The notes: generated by a model from the letters alone, not told the origin. A DNA stretch of 32,177 bases from Chloroflexota bacterium (GCA_016875915.1 VGOM01000001.1:1-32177), one strand, 5' to 3'. Shown: positions 22,996 through 30,994, counted from the first letter of the stretch. A program made the numbers and translations.

Positions 22996-23723
22996 ATCTG
23001 AAGGACAAGGTAGCTCTGGTGACCGGCGCCGGCGGGAACGGCATCGGCACCGCAGTGTGCACTGAGCTGGCCCGCGAGGGGGCGGTGGTCGTGGCCAACG
23101 ACATCGATCGCTCTCAGGCGGACCGGGTGGCCGCCCAGCTCCGGGCCACGGGCATCCGATCCATAGCCACCCACGCCGACGTAACGGTGATGGCCCAGTG
23201 CAGCGAGATGGTTGACAGGGCCCTGGCCGAGTATGGCTGGATCGATATCCTGGTCACCATACCGGCCCTGATGATCTACAAGGACTTCGCCCACTGCACG
23301 CCCAAGGAACTCCACCAGCAGACCGACGTCACCTTCTGGGGCACGGTGAATGCCGTCAAGGCCTCCCTGGACACCATGATCAAGCAGAGGAAGGGCAGCA
23401 TTGTCTGCATGGGCTCGGATTCGGCCAAGATGGGCCCGGCCATGGAAACGATGTACGCCTCCTCGAAGTCGGCCATCATGACCTTCGCCAGCAGCCTGTC
23501 TAAGGAGATCGGGCCATACGGGGTCAGAATCAACGTGGTCAACGCCGCCCTGGTCCGGTCCCCGGGGGTGGGCATCGGTATGGAGGAGGCCTTCCGGGGG
23601 AACTACCCCCTGGGACGGCTGGCCGAGGCCAGGGAGGTGGCCCAGGCCGTCGTCTTCCTGGCCTCTGACGGGGCCAGCTTCATCACCGGGCAGACGCTCA
23701 GCGTCAACGGCGGCCGGCTGTGA
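22986..23723 (+). CDS. Short-chain dehydrogenase/reductase (SDR)
   Basis: 245 residues from ATG 22986, inside the last codons of the preceding gene, so translation is coupled. The cofactor motif is TGAGGNGIG; the catalytic Tyr-Lys pair is YASSK, with Ser in MGSDSAK; SFITGQTLSVNGG closes the fold. The NNAG motif that normally follows the fourth strand is replaced by VTIPALM, an unusual change. SDRs reduce or oxidise carbonyl/hydroxyl groups with NAD(P)(H); the substrate cannot be read from sequence. Confidence 0.88.
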   Translation: MDLNLKDKVALVTGAGGNGIGTAVCTELAREGAVVVANDIDRSQADRVAAQLRATGIRSIATHADVTVMAQCSEMVDRALAEYGWIDILVTIPALMIYKDFAHCTPKELHQQTDVTFWGTVNAVKASLDTMIKQRKGSIVCMGSDSAKMGPAMETMYASSKSAIMTFASSLSKEIGPYGVRINVVNAALVRSPGVGIGMEEAFRGNYPLGRLAEAREVAQAVVFLASDGASFITGQTLSVNGGRL

Positions 23724-23742
23724 CCGATGGTGCGCCGCGGGG

Positions 23743-24015
23743 CTAGTCCTTCAGTCGCTGCAGCTCAATGGTGACGGCATTGGCCTTGTCGATGCATTCC
23801 CAGGTCATCACGTCGGGATTCCCCCAGGCGGAAGGGAAGCCACCGCCGTACTCCAGCATGACGATGAAGGGGAAGAGATCGTGATAGAAGTAGCCACAGA
23901 GTCCATCCGGCGAATAGCCGCTGAGATTGAACCGGTCGCCGACCTTGTGTCCCATGGTGCAGTGTCCCTTGACCCCCTTGATGGTGCCCACTATTCGATG
24001 CGACTTCTCACTCAT
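23743..24015 (-). CDS. TIGR04076 family protein
   Basis: 90 residues with the family's conserved pattern: GTIKGVKGHCTMGHKVGDRF, DGLCGYFYHDLFPFIVMLEYGG and WECIDKANAVTIELQRL. Cys19, Cys40 and Cys74 are likely functional but their role is unknown. The ATG follows GAGGAGG. The family is common in anaerobes and has no assigned function. It converges on the SDR gene with only 19 bases between, and diverges from gatB. Confidence 0.8.
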   Translation of the reverse strand: MSEKSHRIVGTIKGVKGHCTMGHKVGDRFNLSGYSPDGLCGYFYHDLFPFIVMLEYGGGFPSAWGNPDVMTWECIDKANAVTIELQRLKD

Positions 24016-24094
24016 GAATGCTCCTCCTCACTTGACTGCGGGGGCGGCTTCCTCTCGCGGCTGCAGCCCAGCCCCGGCCGCTGCGGGAGCCTGA

Positions 24095-24124
24095 TTGAGT
24101 CTAGCAGACGGGGCATGCTATATT
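24095..24124 (+). promoter_or_regulatory. Promoter of the gatB operon, giving a nearly leaderless transcript
   Basis: TTGAGT (24095-24100) and TATATT (24119-24124) are 18 bases apart. The expected transcription start near 24131 leaves only about seven bases before the gatB ATG at 24138, and no Shine-Dalgarno sequence is visible there. Confidence 0.45.
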
Positions 24125-24137
24125 GAAGTCCGCAGCC

Positions 24138-25601
24138 ATGGAGCACGAGACCATCATCGGCCTGGAGGTCCATACCCAGCTTCTCACCCGGAGCAAGATG
24201 TTCTGTCGCTGCTCTGCGGACTACGCCAGCGCCCCCCCCAATTCCCACGTCTGCCCCGTCTGTCTGGGCATGCCGGGGGTGCTGCCCACCATCAACCGGA
24301 AGGCAATTGAGTACGCTGTGATGACCGCCCTGGCACTTCAGTGCCGTATTCCGGAGTTCACCAAGTTCGACCGGAAGAACTACCCCTATCCCGACCTGAT
24401 GAAGGGCTATCAGATCTCCCAGTATGACGCCCCCATCGGGGTTCAAGGCTGGATGCTCACCGAGACCGCCGGGGAGCAGAGGCGGGTGAACATCAAGCGG
24501 GTGCACCTCGAAGAGGACGTGGCCAAGCTCATCCACCGCACAGACTCCGTAGGGGAGTCGTACAGCCTGATCGATGTCAACCGGGCCGGCGTGCCCTTGA
24601 TGGAGATCGTCACCGAGCCAGACCTGCGCTCCCCTGAGGAAGCCCGGCAGTTCCTGATGAAGCTGCGCACCATCCTCCAGTACCTGGGCGTGTCCACGGG
24701 GAACATGGAGGAGGGCAGCTTCCGGTGCGATGCCAACGTGAGCATAAGGCCCGAAGGCTCCGCCGATACCCTGGCCAAGGTCGAGGTGAAGAACATGAAC
24801 AGCTTCAAGGCGGTCTACCGCGCCCTGGAGTTCGAGGCCAGCCGTCAGCGGAAGGTGGCCGCAGAACGAGGCCGGCTGTATCAGGAGACCAGGGGTTGGG
24901 CGGACGACAAGGGGGTGACCCAGCCGCAGCGGAGCAAGGAGTATGCCCAGGACTACCGCTACTTCCCCGAGCCGGACCTGCCCCCGCTGACCCTCAGCCC
25001 AGCCTGGGTGGACGAGCTCCGGGCCAGTCTGCCGGGGCTCCCCGAGGCCCGGCGCGATCAGTTCGCGTCCCGGTACGCGCTGCCCGAATACGATGCCAGG
25101 CTCCTGGCCGGCTCCAAAGCCCTGGCCGACTACTTCGGGGAATGCATGAAGGCATACCACGGTCCGGCCCCGGAGAAGCGGGCCAAGACGGTGAGCAACT
25201 GGCTCCTGGGGGAGTTCGCCCGGTGGATCAACGCCGAGGGCATGGAGATCCATCAGTCCAGGGTAACGCCTCCCCAGTTGGTGGAACTGGTGGAGATGTG
25301 CGAGCAGAACGCCCTGACCGGACCGGCGGCCAAGGCTGTCTTTGAAGAGATGTTCCGCACCGGGCATCCCCCCCGGGAGATCGCCGCCCGGCTGGGGCTG
25401 ACCCAGATCAGCGACCTGTCCGCGGTGGAGGCGGCCGTCAAAGCGGCGATTGCAGCCAACGCCCAGGCAGTGGTAGACTTCAGGGCGGGCAAACAGCAGT
25501 CCCTGACCTTCCTGGTGGGACAAGTGATGAAGGCCACCAGGGGCCGTGCCAATCCCGGAGTGGTCACCGAGATACTGAGAAGGGAGCTTGAGACCGGCTA
25601 G
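24138..25601 (+). CDS. gatB: Aspartyl/glutamyl-tRNA(Asn/Gln) amidotransferase subunit B
   Basis: 487 residues, full length for GatB. It starts EHETIIGLEVHTQLLT. The zinc-site cysteines are in MFCRCSADY and VCPVCLGMPG. The kinase-like cradle has KFDRKNYPYPDLMKGYQISQ, VHLEEDVAK, DVNRAGVPLMEIVTEPD and FRCDANVSIRP. The C-terminal YqeY-like helical tail ends TEILRRELE. GatB phosphorylates and amidates misacylated Glu-tRNA(Gln) or Asp-tRNA(Asn) as part of GatCAB. gatA and gatC are not in the window. A TTG five codons upstream is an alternative start; the ATG gives the normal family N-terminus. Confidence 0.96.
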   Translation: MEHETIIGLEVHTQLLTRSKMFCRCSADYASAPPNSHVCPVCLGMPGVLPTINRKAIEYAVMTALALQCRIPEFTKFDRKNYPYPDLMKGYQISQYDAPIGVQGWMLTETAGEQRRVNIKRVHLEEDVAKLIHRTDSVGESYSLIDVNRAGVPLMEIVTEPDLRSPEEARQFLMKLRTILQYLGVSTGNMEEGSFRCDANVSIRPEGSADTLAKVEVKNMNSFKAVYRALEFEASRQRKVAAERGRLYQETRGWADDKGVTQPQRSKEYAQDYRYFPEPDLPPLTLSPAWVDELRASLPGLPEARRDQFASRYALPEYDARLLAGSKALADYFGECMKAYHGPAPEKRAKTVSNWLLGEFARWINAEGMEIHQSRVTPPQLVELVEMCEQNALTGPAAKAVFEEMFRTGHPPREIAARLGLTQISDLSAVEAAVKAAIAANAQAVVDFRAGKQQSLTFLVGQVMKATRGRANPGVVTEILRRELETG

Positions 25602-25819
25602 TGCAGACCTACTTCAATGTTGCTCAGATAATCGTCGCCATCGTACTGATTGTGGTCATCCTGCTTCAGGTGCGGGGCGGGGGGCTGGGAGGCATCTTCG
25701 GTCAGCCTGACAGCACCTTCCGCACTAGAAGAGGCCTTGAGAAGGCTCTGTTTCAGTTCACCATCGCCCTGGTGGTCCTCTTCGTGGCTCTTTCCATACT
25801 CAGCCTCAGGTTCGCCTAG
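25601..25819 (+). CDS. secG: Preprotein translocase subunit SecG
   Basis: 72 residues with two membrane helices (about 5-23 and 51-68) joined by the typical SecG loop LLQVRGGGLGGIFGQPDSTF and RTRRGLEK. It is the small subunit of the SecYEG channel in the cytoplasmic membrane. The GTG start shares its G with the last base of the gatB stop (TAGTG), giving coupled translation. In this shared position GTG is the only suitable start. Confidence 0.93.
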   Translation: MQTYFNVAQIIVAIVLIVVILLQVRGGGLGGIFGQPDSTFRTRRGLEKALFQFTIALVVLFVALSILSLRFA

Positions 25820-25843
25820 TCCTCCTGCGGATCGCGGGTCGCC

Positions 25844-26665
25844 GTGGCAACGATCATCACTCTGACCACCGACTTCGGCGTTGAAGACGGGTATGTGGCC
25901 GCTCTGAAGGGGGTCATCCTCGGCATCAATCCCCGGGCCACCGTCGTGGACATCTGCCATCAGATAGAGGCCCAGAACATCGCCCAGGGGGCCTTCGTGC
26001 TGATGACGGCCTGCCCCTACTTCCCGGATGGCAGCATCCACCTGGCAATCGTCGACCCCGAGGTGGGCGGCGGTCGCCGGGCCATCGCCCTCAGGACCGG
26101 GAGGGCCGTGTTCATCGGCCCGGACAACGGGGTGCTCAGCCATGCCGCTCTCAGAGCCTCGGCACAGGACCAGCCCGGGGGAGGGGTCTTGTCCGAGTTG
26201 CCCCCCGGGGTGGAGTGCTTCGAGATCAGCAATCCCCGGTATTGGCGGCAGCCGGTGAGCCCTACCTTCCACGGCCGGGACGTCTTTGCCCCGGTGGCCG
26301 CTCACGTCTCCGCCGGCGTGGCTCTCAGCGATCTGGGCCGGGCAGTCGGCTCCATCCGTGTCCTCCCCTTCCCTAGGCCGGAGGCTCTCGAACGGGGAGG
26401 CCTGCTGGGACACGTGCTCCACATCGACCATTTCGGCAACATCATCACCGACATCCAGAGGGGCGACCTGCCCCCGGGGCGGTTCCGGCTGGAAGTCGGC
26501 CACCACAGCATCGCCTCGTTGGGCCGGACCTACTGCGAGGCGGAGGGACTGACGGCCCTCATCGGCAGCAGCGACCACCTGGAGATCGCCCTGAGGAACG
26601 GCAGCGCCGCCCGGTTCCTGGGACTCGGCATCGGGGACCCGGCGAAGCTGGTCAGAGACCGGTGA
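25844..26665 (+). CDS. SAM hydroxide adenosyltransferase (DUF62 family)
   Basis: 273 residues with the family's opening ITLTTDFGVEDGYVAALKGV, the core HLAIVDPEVGGGRRAIAL, FIGPDNGVLS, TFHGRDVFAPVAAH and the C-terminal HIDHFGNIITDI. Members split S-adenosylmethionine to adenosine and methionine using an active-site-activated water, or act as relatives of fluorinase/chlorinase. The long fluorinase-specific loop is not evident, so hydrolysis is the likely activity. It starts at GTG 25844, 24 bases after secG, in the same operon. Positioned before a SAM-dependent methyltransferase. Confidence 0.9.
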   Translation: MATIITLTTDFGVEDGYVAALKGVILGINPRATVVDICHQIEAQNIAQGAFVLMTACPYFPDGSIHLAIVDPEVGGGRRAIALRTGRAVFIGPDNGVLSHAALRASAQDQPGGGVLSELPPGVECFEISNPRYWRQPVSPTFHGRDVFAPVAAHVSAGVALSDLGRAVGSIRVLPFPRPEALERGGLLGHVLHIDHFGNIITDIQRGDLPPGRFRLEVGHHSIASLGRTYCEAEGLTALIGSSDHLEIALRNGSAARFLGLGIGDPAKLVRDR

Positions 26666-26725
26666 GCGGTCCGGTTCCCGGGGGCCTGCCGGGGCGGGGA
26701 GGCACTGTGCATATCCAGTGCACCG

Positions 26726-26751
26726 AATGTGCAGAATGTGTGCACAATGTG
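26726..26751. repeat. Three phased AATGTG repeats before the methyltransferase gene
   Basis: AATGTG occurs at 26726-26731, 26735-26740 and 26746-26751, with starts 9 and 11 bases apart, within a TGTGC/GTGCAC-rich stretch beginning near 26704. The average spacing of one helical turn suggests a protein-binding site or a slipped repeat. It is upstream of the chosen start, although an open frame with GTG at 26718 would translate it as a Cys-rich peptide. Confidence 0.45.
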
Positions 26752-26774
26752 CGGAGGGAAGTCCTGCCCAGAAC

Positions 26775-27461
26775 ATGAAGGACAAGGCTGCCTACGTTCG
26801 CGGGATGTTCTCGGCCATCGCCGGCCGGTATGACCTCCTCAACACCCTCCTTAGCTTCGGCAGAGATCGCCACTGGCGCTCGTCGACCGTGTCCGCCCTG
26901 GGACTCATTGGCGGCGAGGCGGTGCTCGATGTGGCCACCGGCACAGGCAGGCTGGCCCGCGAACTGGGCCGGCGGATGGGCGTCGGCGGCGTGGTGGTGG
27001 GCCTCGATTTCTGCCCGGAGATGCTCCACAGGGCCAGGGGCAAGGCGGGCTCGGCCGAACTGCTCCTGGCAACAGTGGAGAGGATGCCCTTCCCGGACAA
27101 CACCTTCGACTGCGCCACAGTGGGCTTCGCCCTGAGAAACGTACCCGACGTTGAGCGGATGCTCCGGGAGACCGCCAGGGTGGTGAAGCCCGGGGGCAGG
27201 GTGGTCTGTCTGGAGTTCTCCCGCCCCCGCCACCCGGTGTTCCAGACGATGCACCGTCTCTATCTCTCCTTCATCCTGCCCCTGGTGGGCCGACTGATAT
27301 CAGGAGACAGAGAAGCCTACGTCTACCTCCCCCGCTCCATCATGGAGTTCTGCGAGCCGGAGGAGCTGCACCGGCTGATGGGGAATGCAGGGCTTGCCCA
27401 TCCCCACTCCCGCCCGCTGACGTGGAGCGTGGTGGCCATCCACACCGCAACCAAGTCTTGA
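26775..27461 (+). CDS. Demethylmenaquinone/ubiquinone-type C-methyltransferase (UbiE/MenG family)
   Basis: 228 residues from ATG 26775. The family N-terminus MFSAIAGRYDLLNTLLSFGRDRHWR is present in parts (FSAIAGRYDLLN), followed by the SAM-binding motif VLDVATGTGRLA, the MPFPDNTFDCATVGFALRNV segment (split: MPFPDNTFD, FALRNV), LRETARVVKPGGRVVCLEFS and the C-terminal YVYLPRSIMEF. It methylates demethylmenaquinone, the expected quinone of an anaerobe with an NrfD-type complex. GGAGG lies 17 bases before the ATG, rather far; a GTG at 26718 would add 19 Cys/Met-rich residues not seen in the family. No other menaquinone genes are nearby. Confidence 0.88.
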   Translation: MKDKAAYVRGMFSAIAGRYDLLNTLLSFGRDRHWRSSTVSALGLIGGEAVLDVATGTGRLARELGRRMGVGGVVVGLDFCPEMLHRARGKAGSAELLLATVERMPFPDNTFDCATVGFALRNVPDVERMLRETARVVKPGGRVVCLEFSRPRHPVFQTMHRLYLSFILPLVGRLISGDREAYVYLPRSIMEFCEPEELHRLMGNAGLAHPHSRPLTWSVVAIHTATKS

Positions 27462-27463
27462 CA

Positions 27464-27488
27464 GAAGGCCGGCGCCACGCCGGCCTTC
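27464..27488. terminator. Bidirectional hairpin terminator
   Basis: GAAGGCCGGC (27464-27473) and GCCGGCCTTC (27479-27488) form a perfect 10-bp stem around GCCAC in the 35-base space between two convergent genes. There is no strong T-run, so efficiency is uncertain. Confidence 0.7.
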
Positions 27489-27496
27489 CCGTCGCT

Positions 27497-28030
27497 CTAT
27501 CCCTTGACCAGACCGCGCCAGTGCTGGAGGAGATCGGGGCCCCACGCGATGGCCGGCGGCAGCGCCCTGGCCTCCGTGCCCAGGTCCTTCAGAGCCGTGT
27601 CCCGCAGTCCCTTGAGATGCTTGTCGAACTGCCGGATCTCCTTCTCGGAGAAGCGGGCGGCCAGCATGTTGCGGGCATGCCCGATGATGACCGGGATTGC
27701 CTGATCGAGAAGTTCCTTCCCTTTGGGCTGGATCTGTATCTTGACCACCCTCTGATCCTTGCGGCTGCGGACCTTCTTCACGTAGCCGGCCCTCTGCATG
27801 CGAGACAGCAGCGCCGAGACGCTGTGCTTCTCCCGGAACACGTAGGACGATATCTCGCCAGGGCTCAGCGGGTTCTTGCTCATGCTCAGGATGAGCAGCA
27901 CGTCGGTCTGTGCCAGAGTGGTTTGCCGCTTGCCAAGCTCGATCTCGATAGCCCTCATCGCGGCTTCGGCAGCTTGGCGCAGTCGGACCCACGTGGTCAG
28001 ATACAGGTCACCGGTCTCCCAATTATGCAC
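27497..28030 (-). CDS. MarR family transcriptional regulator
   Basis: 177 residues from a GTG at 28030 with AAGGAGG just upstream. It has the winged-helix MarR pattern: QTDVLLILSMSKNPLSPGEI, the recognition helix VFREKHSVSALLSRMQRAGYV, and the wing KVRSRKDQRVVKIQIQPKG. A helical C-terminal tail follows. MarR proteins are ligand-responsive dimers that bind short palindromes. Its own promoter contains one at 28129-28141, suggesting autoregulation. The neighbours (cysS upstream, methyltransferase convergent) do not reveal the target genes. Confidence 0.9.
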   Translation of the reverse strand: MHNWETGDLYLTTWVRLRQAAEAAMRAIEIELGKRQTTLAQTDVLLILSMSKNPLSPGEISSYVFREKHSVSALLSRMQRAGYVKKVRSRKDQRVVKIQIQPKGKELLDQAIPVIIGHARNMLAARFSEKEIRQFDKHLKGLRDTALKDLGTEARALPPAIAWGPDLLQHWRGLVKG

Positions 28031-28116
28031 CTTGTCCTCCTTGCGTTGTTACTCCCGTCTTCGGCAATCTCAGATTCCCACCAACGGGCAATCACGACCA
28101 CTATTTATTTTATGAA

Positions 28117-28145
28117 ATTGTAACATCCCATAGGAACTATGTCAA
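28117..28145 (-). promoter_or_regulatory. Strong sigma-70 promoter for marR with palindromic operator
   Basis: On the minus strand TTGACA (28140-28145) and TACAAT (28117-28122) are exactly 17 bases apart, close to consensus. The palindrome CATAG-GAA-CTATG (28129-28141) fills the spacer and touches the -35 box. This AT-rich island stands out in GC-rich surroundings. A MarR dimer bound here would block polymerase. Confidence 0.72.
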
Positions 28146-28217
28146 ACTGCATCTGACGCCGTGGGAGATAATCCGGGGACGCTGGGGGGAGGGAACTTGG
28201 CCATCCCCGGTCCCAGA

Positions 28218-29597
28218 CTAGCCGGACGGCCTGTCATACTTCCAAGAGGTCCCCTGAGGGCTGTCCTCGAGCGCCACCCCCAGGTCCTTTAGGCGGCGGC
28301 GGATGCTGTCCGCCAGTTGCCACTCCTTCTTGGCCCGCAGATCGGCCCGGACCGAGATGAGCAGCCCCACGAAGGGATCGGCGCCCAGCCTGACATCCCT
28401 GTCCTCAAAGGTGAACCCCAGCACCCGGCCGAGCTCCAGCAGCGTCCTCTGCCCTTCCTCCACGCCGACCCGCTGGCTGATGCTGCGGTTGATCTCCCTG
28501 GCCAGGTCGAAGAGGGCCGCTAGCGCCTGTGCCGAGTTGAAATCGGCATCCATGGCATCGACAAACCTCTGCCGGAAAGCGCCGGCGTCGATCGCCCCGG
28601 GCTGCCAGTCGGCGCCAGCCCCGCCGTCGGCCTTGGCCGCCTGGCGCAGCCTCTCCATGCCCTTCTCCGCCGCCGTCAGGCCATCCTCGCTGAAGCTGAC
28701 CGGCCCCCGGTAGTGCGAACTCAGAATGAACAGCCTGATGGCGTCGGGGCTGAACCTTGCCAGCGTCTCTCTGATGGTGACCAGGATGCCCAGCGACTTG
28801 CTCATCTTCTCGCCTTCAAGCTGGACCAGTCCGTTGTGCATCCAGAACCTGACGAAGGGAACTGTCCCGGTGAAGCTCTCCGACTGAGCGATCTCGTTTT
28901 CATGGTGGGGGAAGATCAGGTCCTGTCCCCCGCCGTGGATGTCCAGGGTCTCCCCCAGATGCCTCAGAGACATAGCTGTGCACTCGATGTGCCAGCCCGG
29001 CCTGCCCCTGCCCCAGGGGCTCTGCCACCAGGGTTCGCCGGGCTTGGCCGCCTTCCAGAGGGCGAAATCCAACGGGTGCTCCTTCTCAACGCCGACCTCC
29101 ACCCGCGCCCCGGCTTGCAGGGAATCGAGGCTCTGGTGGCTCAGCTTCCCGTAGTCGGCATCGCTGCTAACCCGGAAGTAGACATCGCCCTTGGCCTCAT
29201 AGGCATGCCCCCTGTCCACCAGGCCTTGTATCACCTCGATGATCTTGGGCACCTCTTCGGTGGCCCGGGGATAGACCTCTGCCCTCTGGACGTTCAGCTC
29301 GTCCATATCGGCGAAGTACTGGGCGATGAACTTCTCGGCCACCTCGGTTGACGGCACGTTCAGCTCCTGGGCCCGCTTGATGATCTTGTCGTCGATATCG
29401 GTGAAGTTCTGCACGTGCTTCACCTTGTAGCCCCGGTACTCCAGATAGCGGCGGACCATGTCGAAGACGATGTAGCTCATGGCATGGCCGAGGTGGCATT
29501 CCGCATATGGAGTGACGCCGCAGACATACATGGTGAGCACATCACCCTGAGGCTGGAACTCCTCCTCCCGGCTGGACAGAGTGTTGTATATCCTCAC
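28218..29597 (-). CDS. cysS: Cysteinyl-tRNA synthetase
   Basis: 459 residues, normal length. The zinc and HIGH-type region reads MYVCGVTPYAECHLGHAMSY; GRPGWHIECTAMS and DIHGGGQDLIFPHHENEIAQ are the class-specific zinc and substrate motifs; KMSKS is in EGEKMSKSLG. It charges tRNA(Cys). The GTG start at 29597 follows GGAG. It is the last gene of the ispD-ispF-cysS cluster, a common order in bacteria. Confidence 0.96.
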   Translation of the reverse strand: MRIYNTLSSREEEFQPQGDVLTMYVCGVTPYAECHLGHAMSYIVFDMVRRYLEYRGYKVKHVQNFTDIDDKIIKRAQELNVPSTEVAEKFIAQYFADMDELNVQRAEVYPRATEEVPKIIEVIQGLVDRGHAYEAKGDVYFRVSSDADYGKLSHQSLDSLQAGARVEVGVEKEHPLDFALWKAAKPGEPWWQSPWGRGRPGWHIECTAMSLRHLGETLDIHGGGQDLIFPHHENEIAQSESFTGTVPFVRFWMHNGLVQLEGEKMSKSLGILVTIRETLARFSPDAIRLFILSSHYRGPVSFSEDGLTAAEKGMERLRQAAKADGGAGADWQPGAIDAGAFRQRFVDAMDADFNSAQALAALFDLAREINRSISQRVGVEEGQRTLLELGRVLGFTFEDRDVRLGADPFVGLLISVRADLRAKKEWQLADSIRRRLKDLGVALEDSPQGTSWKYDRPSG

Positions 29598-29630
29598 GCC
29601 TGCTCCTTCACCTTGATCGCCGTCTGTTTC

Positions 29631-30113
29631 TCAGCTCCTTCGGGCTTCCTTCACCAGAGCCACGGCGTGCACGGCGATGGCCTGCCCCTGACCTACGAAG
29701 CCCAGCCCCTTGGCGGTGGTGGCTTTCACTGACACCCGGTCCACAGCCACTCCCAGTGTCCGGCTGATCGACTCCCTCATCCGGACCACGAAGGGCGAGA
29801 GGCGCGGCTGCTCCGCCACAATGGTGGCATCGACATTGCCCACCTCAAAGCCCCGCCCCTTCAGCTTCTGGACGGTCCGCTGCAGCAGGATCAGGCTGGA
29901 GATATCCTTGTACTCTGCGTCGGACGAGGGGAAGTGCGCGCCTATGTCCCCCAGTCCCGCTGCACCCAGGAGGGCATCGATGATGGCGTGGACCGCTGCG
30001 TCGCCGTCGCTGTGGCCATCGAGCCCGCCGTCGAAGGGTATTCCCACTCCACCCAGCACCAGCTTGCGCCCCGGCACCAGGGGATGAACGTCATAGCCGA
30101 CGCCGACTCTCAA
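29631..30113 (-). CDS. ispF: 2-C-methyl-D-erythritol 2,4-cyclodiphosphate synthase
   Basis: 160 residues, full length for IspF. The metal site is GYDVHPL (Asp8, His10); other marks are GHSDGDAAVHAIIDALLGA, GDIGAHFPSSD, and VSVKATTAKGLGFVGQG. It cyclises CDP-methylerythritol phosphate in the non-mevalonate isoprenoid pathway. The TTG start at 30113 has GGAAGAGG before it and overlaps the ispD end by 23 bases, so translation is coupled. Confidence 0.95.
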   Translation of the reverse strand: MRVGVGYDVHPLVPGRKLVLGGVGIPFDGGLDGHSDGDAAVHAIIDALLGAAGLGDIGAHFPSSDAEYKDISSLILLQRTVQKLKGRGFEVGNVDATIVAEQPRLSPFVVRMRESISRTLGVAVDRVSVKATTAKGLGFVGQGQAIAVHAVALVKEARRS

Positions 30114-30819
30114 GCCTCTTCCTCAGAATGATCTCCGCCAGGGCAAGGTCTTCCGGCGTGGTCACCTTGACGTTCTCATAGGAGCCCATGTAGACCCGCA
30201 CCTCATGTCCCAGGGCCTCGGCCATGGCCGAGTCGTCGGTCACCTCATCCTTCACCTGCTGATGAGCCCGGATCATTATATCAAAGCGGAACACCTGCGG
30301 AGTCTGCGCCAGCCACAGGTTCCCCCGCTTCGGCGTATCCCGGATCAGCCGTTCCGCGTCAACCACCTTCAGCGTGTCCTTCGCTGGCACCGCTGCTATG
30401 GCCGCCCCGGCCTGGCCCGCCTCCTCCAGTCCCCGCTCGATCAGATCGGCGGTGAGGCAAGGGCGCGCTCCATCGTGAATGACCACCCATCGGCAGTCCT
30501 TCAGCCTGCTCAGCCCCTGGGCCACGGAATCCTGCCGCCGCTCCCCCCCGAGACACAGAGCCTTGACCTTCGAGAACCCCTCCGCTGTCACCATGTCCCG
30601 CCCCCGCTCCAGCCCAGCCATGCCGAGCACCACTACCACCTCATCCACCAGGGGGCACTCGTCGAACACCCGGAGCACGTGGGCCAGCAGCGGCTTGCCC
30701 GCCACAGGGGCGAAGACCTTGTCCACACCCTCCATCCGCCGGCTGCTACCGGCAGCGACCACGACAGCGCCCACTCTCTCAGCCGATGCACGCTTCATCT
30801 TGATATCCCGTTCACGCAA
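30091..30819 (-). CDS. ispD: 2-C-methyl-D-erythritol 4-phosphate cytidylyltransferase
   Basis: Up to 242 residues. The nucleotide-binding motif is VVVAAGSSRRMEGVDKVF; GGERRQDSVAQGL, VVIHDGARPCL and DDSAMAEALG complete the IspD active site. It makes CDP-methylerythritol for IspF. The start is unclear: TTG at 30819 or ATG at 30798, neither with a strong ribosome site. The ATG gives a family-like N-terminus. The 5' end lies within the promoter region of the divergent tRNA genes. Confidence 0.94.
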   Translation of the reverse strand: MRERDIKMKRASAERVGAVVVAAGSSRRMEGVDKVFAPVAGKPLLAHVLRVFDECPLVDEVVVVLGMAGLERGRDMVTAEGFSKVKALCLGGERRQDSVAQGLSRLKDCRWVVIHDGARPCLTADLIERGLEEAGQAGAAIAAVPAKDTLKVVDAERLIRDTPKRGNLWLAQTPQVFRFDIMIRAHQQVKDEVTDDSAMAEALGHEVRVYMGSYENVKVTTPEDLALAEIILRKRLESRRRL

Positions 30820-30829
30820 GTGCTAGAAT
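30800..30829 (+). promoter_or_regulatory. Promoter of the tRNA-His/tRNA-Arg pair
   Basis: TTGATA (30800-30805) and TAGAAT (30824-30829) are 18 bases apart, placing transcription start near 30836, just before tRNA-His. The promoter overlaps the start of ispD on the other strand. Confidence 0.55.
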
Positions 30830-30838
30830 CTGGCTTGT

Positions 30839-30916
30839 GGTGGGCGTAGCCCAGAGGTTTAAGGCGCCAGGTTGTGGCCCTGGAGATCGAGGGTTCGAAT
30901 CCCTCCGTCCACCCCA
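30839..30916 (+). tRNA. tRNA-His (anticodon GTG)
   Basis: The acceptor arms GTGGGCG (30840-30846) and CGTCCAC (30906-30912) pair with one G-T. G at 30839 is the extra G-1 of tRNA-His, facing discriminator C 30913. The anticodon stem CCAGG/CCTGG encloses TTGTGGC with anticodon GTG at 30874-30876. The T arm GAGGG-TTCGAAT-CCCTC is perfect. CCA is encoded (30914-30916). Confidence 0.96.
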
Positions 30917-30917
30917 G

Positions 30918-30994
30918 GCGCCTATAGCTCAGCGGATCAGAGCATCGGTCTTCGGAACCGAGGGTCGTGGGTTCGAATCCCTCTAGGCGCGCCA
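30918..30994 (+). tRNA. tRNA-Arg (anticodon TCG)
   Basis: The acceptor arms GCGCCTA (30918-30924) and TAGGCGC (30984-30990) pair perfectly. The anticodon stem TCGGT/ACCGA encloses CTTCGGA with anticodon TCG at 30952-30954, reading CGA. The T loop is TTCGAAT. CCA is encoded (30992-30994). One base separates it from tRNA-His, so both come from one transcript. Confidence 0.95.

Noticed and set aside
24012-25523. Minus-strand open frame of 503 codons opposite gatB
   Set aside because: Antisense shadow of gatB without recognisable domains.
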